From the NCBI RefSeq assembly GCF_000686885.1, contig NZ_KK366035.1:1-64000 (forward strand): a DNA stretch of 64,000 nt, written 5' to 3'. The notes below the pieces were generated by a model. It was not told where the DNA came from and did no database searches. It worked only from the letters and a program-made list of their open reading frames with translations. How positions within the stretch are numbered: the first letter of the stretch is position 1; every line of letters begins with the position of its first letter. This stretch comes from Flavobacterium sasangense DSM 21067 (GTDB lineage Bacteria; Bacteroidota; Bacteroidia; Flavobacteriales; Flavobacteriaceae). Both the position numbers and the translations under genes were made by a program. Of this stretch, positions 33,671 through 42,937 are shown piece by piece.

Positions 33671-34504
33671 CTATTTTACAAACTTCAAAGCAACCCAATT
33701 GTTTCTTTCAAATTGTTTTACATAGGTTAATCCTTTTGAAGTACAACTTTCCGAAATCATAGGAATATCCTCAGTATAGAATCCACTTAAGAATAAAATT
33801 CCGTTTTCGTTTAAACAAGCTACATATTGTTGCATATCGTTTAATAAAATATTACGGTTGATGTTGGCAATAATCACATCATATTTTTTACCATCTAATA
33901 AAGAAGCATCACCTTCGTAAACCGAAATATGTTTGCAATTATTACGTTCTGCATTTTCAATTGAGTTTAAGTAACACCAATTGTCAATATCAATAGCGTC
34001 AATAGGTTGCGCGCCTTTCATTTCAGCCAAAATAGCTAAAATAGCAGTTCCACATCCCATATCTAAGGTTTTCTTACCTACTAAATCCGTTTCTAACAAA
34101 TGTTGAATCATCATGTGCGTAGTTTCATGATGACCCGTTCCAAAACTCATTTTAGGTTCGATTACGATGTCGTATTCAGCATTCGTTTTTTCATGAAAAG
34201 GAGCTCTTACGTGGCATTTACCATCTACATCAATAGGTTCAAAATTTTTCTCCCATTCTTCGTTCCAGTTCACTTGCTCAATTTCTTCAAATGTATAGTC
34301 AATTTTAAATTCTGGATTTTCTAGAATTTGAATATCCTCTAATATATTCTCACTCCATAAATCTTTTTGAACAAAAGCAGAAATTCCAGTTTCCGTTTCT
34401 ATGAAGCTTTCAAAGGCTTTCTCTCCTAATTCTGCAATTAAAATTTCGCTTCCTAATTCTAAAGGTTCTATTGTAAAATGATATCCAATGTATATATTTG
34501 ACAT
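33671..34504 (-). CDS. prmA: Ribosomal protein L11 methyltransferase
   Basis: From ATG at 34504 (MSNIYIGYHFTIEPLEL) the protein is 277 aa. The longer start at 34522 adds six unlikely residues. It has a substrate-binding N-terminal domain (about 1-90), a GTGHHETTHMMIQHLL motif and the SAM motif LDMGCGTAILAI (about 145-156), plus NINRNILL as motif IV. It methylates ribosomal protein L11. A TACCTTTG box at 34527-34520 on the minus strand is a likely promoter. Confidence 0.93.
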   Translation of the reverse strand: MSNIYIGYHFTIEPLELGSEILIAELGEKAFESFIETETGISAFVQKDLWSENILEDIQILENPEFKIDYTFEEIEQVNWNEEWEKNFEPIDVDGKCHVRAPFHEKTNAEYDIVIEPKMSFGTGHHETTHMMIQHLLETDLVGKKTLDMGCGTAILAILAEMKGAQPIDAIDIDNWCYLNSIENAERNNCKHISVYEGDASLLDGKKYDVIIANINRNILLNDMQQYVACLNENGILFLSGFYTEDIPMISESCTSKGLTYVKQFERNNWVALKFVK

Positions 34505-34519
34505 AACGTTAATTTTTTG

Positions 34520-34570
34520 CAAAGGTAATATTTACTTAACATACTTAACCTTGTTTTGATGTTAAGTTTG
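34520..34570. promoter_or_regulatory. Divergent promoters for prmA and the porin gene
   Basis: TACCTTTG on the minus strand (34527-34520) serves prmA, and TAAGTTTG on the plus strand (34563-34570) serves the porin gene. Both fit TAnnTTTG. The -33 boxes are not clear. Confidence 0.5.
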
Positions 34571-34595
34571 CACAAAATAAACAACAACATAACAA

Positions 34596-35834
34596 ATGAA
34601 AAAATTAATTACATTTTTACTTTTAGTAACTACTGCATTTTCAAGTGCTCAGGACATAAAAGTATCTACAAAAGACAATGATTTAAAACTAACCTCGTTA
34701 CCCTATTATAGTTTTGGTAAAGGTGTAGGTTTAACATCTCCAGATAGTATTTTCCAGTTCAACATTCGTTTTAGAATGCAAGACCGATTGAGTTATTATG
34801 ATAATGAAGGAGCGGAACCGTTTTATGAAGCTCAAGTGCGTCGTTTACGATTGCGTTTTGATGGATATGTTGGTAGTCCAAAATATTTATATGTGATTCA
34901 ATTATCATTTGGTGCAGGAGATGTTGGACCAGTAAGAGCAAATGAAAACTTAAACGTAATTAGAGATGCGGTTGTATATTATCGTCCCAATATGCATTGG
35001 CAATATGGTTTTGGAGTTACAAAATTACCAGGAACGAGACAAGCTGTAAATTCATCAGGAGCTATTCAGTTAACCGATAGAAGTATAAACAACTCTCGAT
35101 TTAATACAGACCGTGATTTTGGTTTCCATTTTGCTAATTTAAATGAATATGAGAATAAGTTTTCTTATAACTTTAAAGGTGCTGTAACTTTAGGAGAAGG
35201 AAGAAACTGGACTACAAATAGTGCAAATTCAACTTTAAAAGATAACAATGGTTTATCATACTCTGGAAAAATTGAATTAATGCCTTTAGGTAAGTTTAAG
35301 AAAGATGGTCATTATTTTGAAGGAGATTTGTTAAGAGAGGAGAAGCCTAAATTTATGATTTCTGGAGTTTACAATTACAATGATAAAGCAAGAGAATCAC
35401 AAGGTCAAATGGGTGATTTATTATATGAAACTAGTAATTTATCTACTGTTTTATTAGACTTTATTGGAAAATACAATGGTTGGGCTTTTATGTCTACTTA
35501 CATGATGAGAGATGCTAGTAAAGCTATCACAACATCAGCAACTAATCCATTATTGAGTAGAGCGGTTTTTGTTGGAAACGGTTTTGATAATCAATTAAGT
35601 TACTGTTTTCCTTCAAAATACGAAGTTATCGGTCGTTTTTCAAAACAGAAAGTTGACAATGAAGTAAAGGCATTTTATCCAAATACAGAACAATTAAGTT
35701 TTGGTGTAAACAAATATATTTGGGAACATGCTTTAAAACTTCAAGCTGAATTTACAACAGAAAAACAAGAATTTTTCGACGGAACTAACAAACAAAATTG
35801 GTATGTTCGTTTCCAAGTAGAAATCGGAATTTAA
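34596..35834 (+). CDS. OprO/OprP-like phosphate-selective porin family protein
   Basis: The 412-aa protein has a signal peptide (MKKLITFLLLVTTAFSSAQ) and a beta-barrel body. The conserved region FNIRFRMQDRLSYYD with RRLRLRFDGYVGSPKYLYVIQLSF (about 55-110, long motif abbreviated) and the C-terminal WYVRFQVEIGI match the OprO/OprP superfamily. It is an outer-membrane channel. Phosphate or polyphosphate selectivity is known for Pseudomonas members and cannot be assumed here. It is monocistronic with a terminator after it. Confidence 0.85.
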   Translation: MKKLITFLLLVTTAFSSAQDIKVSTKDNDLKLTSLPYYSFGKGVGLTSPDSIFQFNIRFRMQDRLSYYDNEGAEPFYEAQVRRLRLRFDGYVGSPKYLYVIQLSFGAGDVGPVRANENLNVIRDAVVYYRPNMHWQYGFGVTKLPGTRQAVNSSGAIQLTDRSINNSRFNTDRDFGFHFANLNEYENKFSYNFKGAVTLGEGRNWTTNSANSTLKDNNGLSYSGKIELMPLGKFKKDGHYFEGDLLREEKPKFMISGVYNYNDKARESQGQMGDLLYETSNLSTVLLDFIGKYNGWAFMSTYMMRDASKAITTSATNPLLSRAVFVGNGFDNQLSYCFPSKYEVIGRFSKQKVDNEVKAFYPNTEQLSFGVNKYIWEHALKLQAEFTTEKQEFFDGTNKQNWYVRFQVEIGI

Positions 35835-35856
35835 AATTCTAATTTTAATACAATTT

Positions 35857-35888
35857 AAATCCAGTTCGAGTAACTGGATTTTTTTTTG
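35857..35888 (+). terminator. Terminator of the porin gene
   Basis: AAATCCAGTT, CGAGT, AACTGGATTT and a T-run: 10-bp stem, 22 bp after the stop. Confidence 0.85.
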
Positions 35889-35927
35889 TTTCTATTTGCT
35901 TACCTTTGCACCATATTTATTTCATTT

Positions 35928-36764
35928 ATGTTACATATAGGAGAGTTCAATACGTTAAAAATACTTAGAGATACTAAAGTTGGGTTGTTTTTAGGAAGCG
36001 AAGACACGCAAGAAGATGATGTTTTATTGCCAAATAAATATGTACCAAAAGAATTTACTATTGGCGATGATTTAACCGTATTTGTGTATTTAGATCACGA
36101 AGAACGCCCTGTTGCAACTACTTTGAAACCTTATATCAAGTTGAACGAATTTGCACATTTAAAAGTAAATTACATCAACAAATTCGGAGCTTTTTTAGAT
36201 TGGGGATTAGAGAAAGATTTATTTGTTCCGTTTAAAGAGCAAGCGCGTCCTATGGAAGAAGGTAAACGTTATTTGGTTTATATGCATTTGGATGAAAAAA
36301 CAAATCGATTAGTAGCTTCTAGTAAAACCAATCAGTTTCTGAGCAATGATAATTTAGATTTACAACGTAACGAAGAAGTAGATATTTTAATTTCTCACAT
36401 TACCGAAGGTGGAATCAATTGCATTATCAATCAAAAGCACAAAGGTTTAGCATATAAAAACGAAGTGTATGATGATGTAAAACCTGGAATGAAAACAAAA
36501 GGCTATATCAAAAACATTCGTCCTGATGGTAAAATTGATGTCATGTTACGTAAAGTTGGAGTAGAGGCAATCGAACCATCTTCGCAAGTAATTTTAGACG
36601 AATTAAAAGCGAATCGTGGTTTCTTGCGATTAACCGATAATTCGCATCCAGAAGACATTAAAACGGTTTTGAAAATGAGTAAAAAGAATTTCAAAAAAGC
36701 CGTTGGAAATTTATACAAACAAAAACTTATCGAAATCAAAGAAGACGGGATTTATTTAGTATAA
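35928..36764 (+). CDS. cvfB: CvfB-like S1 RNA-binding protein
   Basis: From ATG at 35928 (MLHIGEFNTLKILRDT) the protein is 278 aa. The earlier frame start at 35886 overlaps the porin terminator and promoter and is rejected. It has three S1-like domains (about 1-60, 65-130 and 145-215) followed by a winged helix (about 225-278; KMSKKNFKKAVGNLYKQKLI), the CvfB architecture. A TACCTTTG promoter box lies at 35901-35908. CvfB proteins bind RNA and affect virulence gene expression in staphylococci. Confidence 0.85.
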   Translation: MLHIGEFNTLKILRDTKVGLFLGSEDTQEDDVLLPNKYVPKEFTIGDDLTVFVYLDHEERPVATTLKPYIKLNEFAHLKVNYINKFGAFLDWGLEKDLFVPFKEQARPMEEGKRYLVYMHLDEKTNRLVASSKTNQFLSNDNLDLQRNEEVDILISHITEGGINCIINQKHKGLAYKNEVYDDVKPGMKTKGYIKNIRPDGKIDVMLRKVGVEAIEPSSQVILDELKANRGFLRLTDNSHPEDIKTVLKMSKKNFKKAVGNLYKQKLIEIKEDGIYLV

Positions 36765-36775
36765 CAACGTTTATA

Positions 36776-37741
36776 ATGCCAATAATAGCGCAATCAAAAT
36801 ACAACGAACTTGTTTCGGGTTTTTACAAGAATCCTCACATTGCTACTATATATGCAGGTAAGTTCAAGCGTTTTAAGGCTCCCGATTATAAAAGAGAAAA
36901 AGTAGAACTTTATGATGGCGATTTTTTAACCGTTGATTATAAAATTACGAATCCAAATAAAGCCATTATTTTGTGCCATGGTTTAGAAGGAAATTCGCAA
37001 AGAACCTATATTAATAGTTGTTCGGATTATTTTCTAAAAAACAATTATTCTGTTTTTGCATGGAACAATCGTACTTGCAGTGGCGAAATGAATCGTTTGC
37101 CTCAATTGTATCATCATGCCTCAATAGAAGATTTAGATGCAGTTGTACAATTTGCATTGAGTAAAGAAATTAAGGAGTTGTATTTAATAGGTTTTTCTAT
37201 GGGTGGTGCCCAAATTTTGAACTATCTAGGAAGAGAACCCCAATTAAATGATGCTATAAAAGCAGCTGTTTCTGTTTCTGTTCCAATTGAAATTCAAGTA
37301 AGTGCTGATGCTTTACACAAAGGATTTAATCAAATTTACATGAAAAATTTCCTTATCGGATTAAGTGAAAAATTGAAATTAAAAGCCAAACAATTTCCAG
37401 AACTTATCGATTTACATCAATTAAAGAGAGTGAAAAATTTTAAAGATTTAGACGATAATTTCACAGCACCATTACACGGTTTTAAAGATCGTTTTGATTA
37501 TTATTACAAAGTTTCTCCGGCAAGAAGTTTGGATGCCATTACAAAACCAGTTTTAATCTTAAATGCCTTAAATGATACTTTTTTAGGTGAAGGATGTTTT
37601 CCAGTTGATGTTGCTTCTAAAAGTTCGAATATCTTTTTAGAAACGCCTGTTTATGGTGGTCATTGTGCTTTTATTGTAAAGGAATCAAATTATTCTTTTG
37701 CTGAAATGAGAGCTTTTGATTTTTTTGAATCATTTAAATAG
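36776..37741 (+). CDS. Alpha/beta hydrolase, YheT family
   Basis: The 321-aa protein has a hydrolase fold with HGLEGNSQRTY (oxyanion region, about 70-80), the nucleophile elbow GFSMGGAQ (Ser at about 142) and a C-terminal VYGGHCAFI (His at about 300). These are as in YheT/Abhydro_lipase-type hydrolases. The acid residue probably lies in NALNDTFLG. It starts 11 bp after cvfB and is likely cotranscribed. The substrate is unknown. Confidence 0.88.
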   Translation: MPIIAQSKYNELVSGFYKNPHIATIYAGKFKRFKAPDYKREKVELYDGDFLTVDYKITNPNKAIILCHGLEGNSQRTYINSCSDYFLKNNYSVFAWNNRTCSGEMNRLPQLYHHASIEDLDAVVQFALSKEIKELYLIGFSMGGAQILNYLGREPQLNDAIKAAVSVSVPIEIQVSADALHKGFNQIYMKNFLIGLSEKLKLKAKQFPELIDLHQLKRVKNFKDLDDNFTAPLHGFKDRFDYYYKVSPARSLDAITKPVLILNALNDTFLGEGCFPVDVASKSSNIFLETPVYGGHCAFIVKESNYSFAEMRAFDFFESFK

Positions 37742-37747
37742 TAAGTT

Positions 37748-38035
37748 ATGAATTTAAAACCAATCCTCTACTTGATACTAAGTGCTGTAATTTTAATTAT
37801 GACCTTAGTTGGTATTTTCCAAAATTTTGAAATCATTCATTTTATCGGTTTTGAAACCGAAGTCATTTGGATTCCTATTTGGATAGGTATTGTAATTTTA
37901 CCTCTCTTAAATTTATATGAAATTACTGTAAATACTGATGATTACAATAAACATTATTGGTTAGCATTGTTATTAAATGTAATTTCCATCTTTTTTGTTT
38001 TGAGAAATTTCAACATTGAATTACTTAACTTGTAG
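37748..38035 (+). CDS. Small three-helix membrane protein
   Basis: The 95-aa protein has hydrophobic helices at about 6-24, 37-56 and 71-88. No family recognised. Starts 6 bp after the hydrolase stop and overlaps the convergent gene on the other strand by 11 bp at its end. Confidence 0.65.
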   Translation: MNLKPILYLILSAVILIMTLVGIFQNFEIIHFIGFETEVIWIPIWIGIVILPLLNLYEITVNTDDYNKHYWLALLLNVISIFFVLRNFNIELLNL

Positions 38036-38672
38036 TTACAATTTCTTTTAGTAACCATTTCTTTATTAAGTTGTCATTATGAGTTATCGATGCAATGAAA
38101 TATTTCGAACTCACAATAGCTTTTGAATTTTCAATGGTTTCTTTCATCACGCCTTTATTATCAATATAATTAGAATGGATGAAATGAACTTCTTGATTGT
38201 TTTTATAAATGTACCCAACATGAAAATCCAACCCAATAAAATAAATACCATCCTTTTGTTTTAAAAAGTACTTTTTTAATTCTTGTTTGGTAACGTTTTG
38301 AAGTTTCTCAATAGTAGTCCCGCAAGCGATACTTTTAGCTTCTTCTTCTGGACTTTTTTGTGCTAATTTATATCGATTTAGATTAAATCCTACATCTCTT
38401 AAAGTCGTGGAAACAAAATAGCCACAAGCGATTGTTCCTTGTTTTGGTGTTTCAGTATGACCTTCAAAACTCCATTTTGTGGTGTACCAATGATTGAAAA
38501 TATCTTGGAATAAACTTTCGGTTAGTTTTATTCTTGCCTCATTTAGTGTATTGGCTTTATTTTCATTTGAAAGATATTCTGTTTTCAATAGACTTCTTTC
38601 TTTTTCAATATTTGTTTTTGTAACGGAATAGTTTGTAAGGCTAAAAGTGAGTAACAGAATTAGGATTTTCAT
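38025..38672 (-). CDS. Secreted NlpC/P60-like or papain-fold cysteine hydrolase
   Basis: ATG at 38672 puts a clear signal sequence at the front (MKILILLLTFSLTNYSVT), giving 215 aa. The longer frame from 38735 adds 21 residues. Around residue 85 IACGYFVSTTLRDVG looks like the catalytic Cys region of NlpC/P60-like peptidases. GLDFHVGYIYK (about 155) and VHFIHSNY supply candidate His and Asn. Such enzymes cut cell-wall peptides. The family call rests on these motifs only. Confidence 0.6.
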   Translation of the reverse strand: MKILILLLTFSLTNYSVTKTNIEKERSLLKTEYLSNENKANTLNEARIKLTESLFQDIFNHWYTTKWSFEGHTETPKQGTIACGYFVSTTLRDVGFNLNRYKLAQKSPEEEAKSIACGTTIEKLQNVTKQELKKYFLKQKDGIYFIGLDFHVGYIYKNNQEVHFIHSNYIDNKGVMKETIENSKAIVSSKYFIASITHNDNLIKKWLLKEIVTTS

Positions 38673-38762
38673 TTCGAGTAATTTATGGAATAACGTTTTT
38701 AACATGTAATTAGTATTTAGTATAAAATAAATCACTACATTTGTATATACAAATATTAATTT

Positions 38763-39641
38763 ATGAATCGCAAGAATTTCATAACATTACTTTCAGGAGG
38801 AATCGCTATGGCAAGTATACAACCGTTCTATGATTGGACAAAAGGATTAGGAGAAGAAGAGGAGAAGATGCCCGTTTTATTCATCGGACACGGTTCGCCT
38901 ATGAATGCTATTGAAGATAATATATTTTCAAAACGTTGGCAACAAATGGGGAAGGAAATCCCAACACCAAAAGCAGTTGTAGTCGTTTCGGCGCATTGGT
39001 TAACGAAAGGTACTATGGTAACCGCAATGCCAAATCCAAAAACGATTCATGATTTTGGAGGTTTTCCCCAAGCGTTATTTGAGGTACAATATCCAGCACC
39101 AGGAAACCCTGAATTGGCAACTGAAATTCAAAAATTAATTACCAATCCTGCGGTGGAATTAGATCACGATTGGGGATTAGATCACGGCACTTGGTCGGTA
39201 GTAAAACACATGTATCCTGATGCGGATATTCCCGTTTTACAATTGAGTATTGATTATTACAAACCAGCGGCTTATCATTATGAATTAGCAAAACAATTAT
39301 TAGCACTTCGTAAAAAAGGGGTTTTAATTATCGGAAGTGGTAATATGGTTCATAATTTACGAATGGTAGCTTGGGATAAACTCAACGAACCTGAATATGG
39401 ATTTGATTGGGCTTTAGAAATGAACGATGTTTTTAAAAATAAAATTTCAAACGGTTTTCATAAAGAGTTAATTCAATATGAAAAGCTTCATAAAGCGGCT
39501 ACTTTAGCGATTCCAACACCCGACCATTATTATCCTTTGTTGTACATTTTAGCACTTCAAACGGATAATGATAAAGTGGAATTCTTTAACGATAAAGCTG
39601 TTGGAGGTTCGTTAACGATGACTTCTGTGAAAATAGGCTAA
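38763..39641 (+). CDS. ygiD: 4,5-DOPA-extradiol-dioxygenase-like (YgiD family)
   Basis: The 292-aa protein has the LigB-type metal motif GHGSPMNA (about 40-47), VVSAHWLTKG (about 76-85), FGGFPQALFEVQYPAPG and a C-terminal TPDHYYPLLYILAL, as in YgiD. An N-terminal hydrophobic stretch (about 8-20) is unusual for the cytoplasmic E. coli enzyme and may be a Tat-like or anchor signal. Family members open the aromatic ring of catechols. The native substrate is uncertain. Confidence 0.88.
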   Translation: MNRKNFITLLSGGIAMASIQPFYDWTKGLGEEEEKMPVLFIGHGSPMNAIEDNIFSKRWQQMGKEIPTPKAVVVVSAHWLTKGTMVTAMPNPKTIHDFGGFPQALFEVQYPAPGNPELATEIQKLITNPAVELDHDWGLDHGTWSVVKHMYPDADIPVLQLSIDYYKPAAYHYELAKQLLALRKKGVLIIGSGNMVHNLRMVAWDKLNEPEYGFDWALEMNDVFKNKISNGFHKELIQYEKLHKAATLAIPTPDHYYPLLYILALQTDNDKVEFFNDKAVGGSLTMTSVKIG

Positions 39642-40823
39642 TTATTCGCCTTCTTCTTCATTAAACTTAAACGGATAATCGCCAAATTTTGGTGCCAAAC
39701 GTTTCGTTTGATACGTTTTACGAGTAAACTTGTTGGATAAAGCAATAATAGTCACCGAATCTTTATGAAGTGTAACTAGAGAAGAGGTGTTTCCATGCCA
39801 CCAACCGTTGTGAAAGAAGTATTGTTGCCCCGTCTCAAATTCTAACATTCGAATACCTAAACCGTAGTTTTTAGTGCCTTTTCTTTCGTAGCTGTAGCCT
39901 TTGTACATTTCTTCCTTCATTTTAGCACTAAGGAATTTATCAGAATATAGCGCCAAATCAAATTTCAGTAAATCACGTGGAGTAGAATAGATGTTTTTGT
40001 CACCATATACTTGATCCAAAAACTCAAAAGCCAAACGTAAATAGTTGTTTTTGTAGGATTGACTCACTTCGTCTTTCTTGTTTAAATCATCAAAAACGAA
40101 AGTATTTTTCATATCCAAAGGATCAAAAATCATTTCTTGAAGTACTTTTGGATACGTTTTGTTGGTTACTTTTTCGATGATTAAAGCTAATAAAGCATAA
40201 TTCGTATTACAATAACCAAAACGTGTTCCTGGTTTTGATTCTAATCCAATATCTTTGGTAGCTAAAAGTGTTAAAACATCTTGATTAGTTAATGTTTTCT
40301 TTTTATCCCAAACGCCTTTGTCGTCAGTAAAATAAGCATAATTTCTCAAACCACTTCGGTGACTTAATAACATTCTTACCGTAGTTTCTTCGTGAGGAAA
40401 TTCCGGTAAAATCGATTTTACAGGATCGTCTAATTTAAGTTTCTTTTGGTCAACCAATTTCAAAACGGTAACCGCTGTAATCACTTTACTAACTGATGCA
40501 ATGTGTAAAGGAGTATCTTGTTTTATGGAATCGCCTTTTTCTTTATAAGCATAGCCACTGTAATTTTCATATAAGATTTCTCCATTTTTAGCTACTAAAA
40601 ACGAACCACTGAAATCTTTTGCATTGAATTTTTTATCGTAAAAGGCCTCCACTTCATTTCCCATTCTTTTTTTGTAAATGGTAGTTAGTGGCGTAAAGTT
40701 TACGGCATATTCAGAAACATTACCTTCTTTATCTTTTAAGGTAGATTCTTTGTTTTCGTCGGGTTTATTTTGGCAATTAAAAAGTAGTAAACTTAAACTT
40801 ACAAGTACTATTTTATTCAACAT
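39642..40823 (-). CDS. Serine hydrolase, class C beta-lactamase family, lipoprotein
   Basis: The 393-aa protein has a lipoprotein signal MLNKIVLVSLSLLLFNC. The catalytic motifs are SVSK (S-x-x-K, about residue 121), YCNTNY (Y-x-N, about 208) and a later HNGWWHGN in the place of the third motif. The family covers beta-lactamases, esterases and D-aminopeptidases, and resistance should not be assumed. The start overlaps the PH-domain gene by 11 bp, so the two are coupled. Confidence 0.88.
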   Translation of the reverse strand: MLNKIVLVSLSLLLFNCQNKPDENKESTLKDKEGNVSEYAVNFTPLTTIYKKRMGNEVEAFYDKKFNAKDFSGSFLVAKNGEILYENYSGYAYKEKGDSIKQDTPLHIASVSKVITAVTVLKLVDQKKLKLDDPVKSILPEFPHEETTVRMLLSHRSGLRNYAYFTDDKGVWDKKKTLTNQDVLTLLATKDIGLESKPGTRFGYCNTNYALLALIIEKVTNKTYPKVLQEMIFDPLDMKNTFVFDDLNKKDEVSQSYKNNYLRLAFEFLDQVYGDKNIYSTPRDLLKFDLALYSDKFLSAKMKEEMYKGYSYERKGTKNYGLGIRMLEFETGQQYFFHNGWWHGNTSSLVTLHKDSVTIIALSNKFTRKTYQTKRLAPKFGDYPFKFNEEEGE

Positions 40824-41259
40824 AAGGCGTATTCTTAAACGTAATATTGGGATTTAGGCGTTGCAATGTAGCAATAAATTCTTGTTGTTTTTCAGGAGAA
40901 ATGTAAATATCATCATATTTGTTATAGGTAATAATTAAACCAATATGACTCAATGCTGGTTTCCAAATAGTTGGCACTACAATTCCTTTGTGATATTCAA
41001 TTTTATTGATTTTACTTATATCGATTTTACCTTTAAAAGGACCCGATTTCCAATATAAATCAGAGTTTTCAATCTTATAAAAAGTCGTTTTGTAGGTCCA
41101 AATTAAGAATAAAATCAAAAGAATATGGATACTAGAAATCACAAAAAAAGCAGTGTAATTATCATCAAATAATGCAGGAATTGTTAAAATGAGAAGTAAT
41201 AAAATACTACCCAAATAAACATATTTATTCAATTTACTTACAGCCGATTTGAAAATCAT
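40813..41259 (-). CDS. PH-domain-like membrane protein (bPH_6)
   Basis: The 148-aa protein has two adjacent membrane helices (about 14-32 and 38-56), then a bacterial PH-like domain (about 60-140; TTFYKIENSDLYWKSGPFKG and IPISKINKIEYHKG-like strand KIDISKINKIEYHKG). It lies between the papain-type peptidase and serine hydrolase genes, with a 1-bp gap and an 11-bp overlap. Role unknown. Confidence 0.75.
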   Translation of the reverse strand: MIFKSAVSKLNKYVYLGSILLLLILTIPALFDDNYTAFFVISSIHILLILFLIWTYKTTFYKIENSDLYWKSGPFKGKIDISKINKIEYHKGIVVPTIWKPALSHIGLIITYNKYDDIYISPEKQQEFIATLQRLNPNITFKNTPYVE

Positions 41260-41260
41260 A

Positions 41261-42379
41261 TTACAATCCTAATTTTTTCTTAGTTTCTTTTGAAATTCCA
41301 TCTTTGTGAACCATAACTGAAATCGCTTTTAATTTCATGTATGCCACACTCATATATACATAACCACCATTCGCAACTTTCTTTTCATCGCTTCCCCAAG
41401 AGTTTTTTACTTTGTAATACACATTTCCTTTTTGGTCTTTTACTTTACCCACAATGTGCATTAAATGGTCGTCAGTTGTGGTCAAATTTTCAAATTCTTG
41501 TTGGCGGAATTCAGGTGTGATTTTCTTTTCGACAACAATTTCAGCCAAACCCGTTTTAGTATCTTCTTCTTTTTCTGGAATAAAAGCAACTCCGTATTTT
41601 CCTGAAAACGTCGGTTCTGAAACATCGCAATCTAAAGAAAGCGAGTAACCATTAGCCAAAGCGTTGTCAATATTAGCAATAAATTCATCTAACGGTAAAT
41701 TGTACATACTTCCGTTTGAAAAATTATCCGGAATATTCAAAATGAACGGTTTGTAATTCGCTTCATGCGTAAATGAAGTCAAAGTCACATAATTTTCTGG
41801 TTTGATTTTAGCGAATTCTGCAAATGATTTTGGCGTATAATTTTTGCCTTCGTATTCAAATTTGGTCGGAATACTTCCTAAATAAATATCTAAAACGGCA
41901 CTAATCGCTTGTTTCCAATTTGGAGATAATTTTTTAGCAGGATTCTCAACATACGTTTTCAACATCGCTTCTAAAACCGCAACCATTTCAGCATGATTAT
42001 GTTTGTTTGCGTCATCATTTAGTCCATCATAAATGCTATTTGGAACTAATCCGTATTTTGCTACGCTGTTGATTACATCATGCGCCAAGGCACCTTCACT
42101 AAAACTGGCATTTCCTTGACGTAGAACATAATTTTCTGCTTTTAACGGATACGTAGTTCTCGCTTGATACATCTCCGAAAGGTCGATTTTCTTACCAGTT
42201 AATCGGATAATTTCCGATTCTAAAAACGAAGAAGTAGAGAAACTCCAACAAGTTCCAGTAATGTCTTGAGAGATAACTGGCAAACATTCTACATCATTAA
42301 CTTTTTGAAATTCATAGTTTTGAGCCGAAGCCGAAAATAGTCCAGATGCAAATAGTAATCCTATATATAGTTTTTTCAT
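41261..42379 (-). CDS. C1 (papain/bleomycin-hydrolase-like) peptidase
   Basis: The 372-aa protein has a signal peptide (MKKLYIGLLFASGLFSASAQ). Catalytic residues are visible: Cys in GTCWSFSTSSFLESE (about 43), His in DDHLMHIVG (about 315) and Asn in VKNSWGSD (about 333). The arrangement is closest to aminopeptidase C/bleomycin hydrolase, but the signal peptide makes it periplasmic or secreted. It heads a three-gene minus-strand set. Confidence 0.88.
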   Translation of the reverse strand: MKKLYIGLLFASGLFSASAQNYEFQKVNDVECLPVISQDITGTCWSFSTSSFLESEIIRLTGKKIDLSEMYQARTTYPLKAENYVLRQGNASFSEGALAHDVINSVAKYGLVPNSIYDGLNDDANKHNHAEMVAVLEAMLKTYVENPAKKLSPNWKQAISAVLDIYLGSIPTKFEYEGKNYTPKSFAEFAKIKPENYVTLTSFTHEANYKPFILNIPDNFSNGSMYNLPLDEFIANIDNALANGYSLSLDCDVSEPTFSGKYGVAFIPEKEEDTKTGLAEIVVEKKITPEFRQQEFENLTTTDDHLMHIVGKVKDQKGNVYYKVKNSWGSDEKKVANGGYVYMSVAYMKLKAISVMVHKDGISKETKKKLGL

Positions 42380-42498
42380 AAATCTTATTGTTTTGAACTT
42401 GCAATATAATGCAAAAAATGAATTATTTTTACCAAAACAAATACAAAAATCAAGGGCAAATTCAAATTCAATTTTAAAAAGTAAATGTCAACAAATTC

Positions 42499-42867
42499 AT
42501 GGAATTAAACGAACCAACAGAAAGAATATTTAATTTAGATGAAAGATTAGTTAGATTTGCTGGTGAATCCATTTTCTTTGTCAGAAAATTAGCCAAAGCA
42601 TATGAATTAGAATATTATAAAAATCAATTAATTCGTTCTTCTGGAAGTGCTTCTTTAAACTATGGTGAATCTCAAGGAACTATTACAGATAAAGATTATG
42701 TTTTTAAATTATCATTAGTTGTCAAAGAGTTAAAAGAATCAAGAAATTCACTTCGAGTTTTAAATTATATAAAAGAAGGTGAAGAAAAGGAAAGAAATTG
42801 GCTTTTGGCAGAAGTAGAAGAATTAATTGCTATTACATCAAGAATGATGTTAAACAAATTGAAATAA
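42499..42867 (+). CDS. Four-helix-bundle protein (S23/IVP family)
   Basis: The 122-aa protein belongs to the family first found within 23S rRNA intervening sequences. It shows RLVRFAGESIFFVRKL and LIRSSGSASLNYGESQGT (about 45-62), then KDYVFKLSLVVKELKESRNSL. There is no rRNA nearby, so it is a free-standing gene. Function of the family is unknown. A copy of the intergenic repeat precedes it (42450-42480) and another follows (42893-42920). Confidence 0.88.
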   Translation: MELNEPTERIFNLDERLVRFAGESIFFVRKLAKAYELEYYKNQLIRSSGSASLNYGESQGTITDKDYVFKLSLVVKELKESRNSLRVLNYIKEGEEKERNWLLAEVEELIAITSRMMLNKLK

Positions 42868-42892
42868 TATTTTTAAACACAATACTTTTGAA

Positions 42893-42920
42893 ATTGAACT
42901 TGAATTTGCCCTTGAACTTG
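42893..42920 (+). repeat. CTTGAA/TTGCCC intergenic repeat upstream of menB
   Basis: GAACTTGAATTTGCCCTTGA followed by ACTTGAATAA lies 18 bp before the menB start. It is a member of the dispersed family described in the findings. Confidence 0.55.
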
Positions 42921-42937
42921 AATAAATAAATAAAAAT

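Noticed and set aside
39642..40823. Beta-lactamase resistance gene
   Set aside because: The class C fold is shared with esterases and peptidases. The context is ordinary chromosome, so resistance is not supported.
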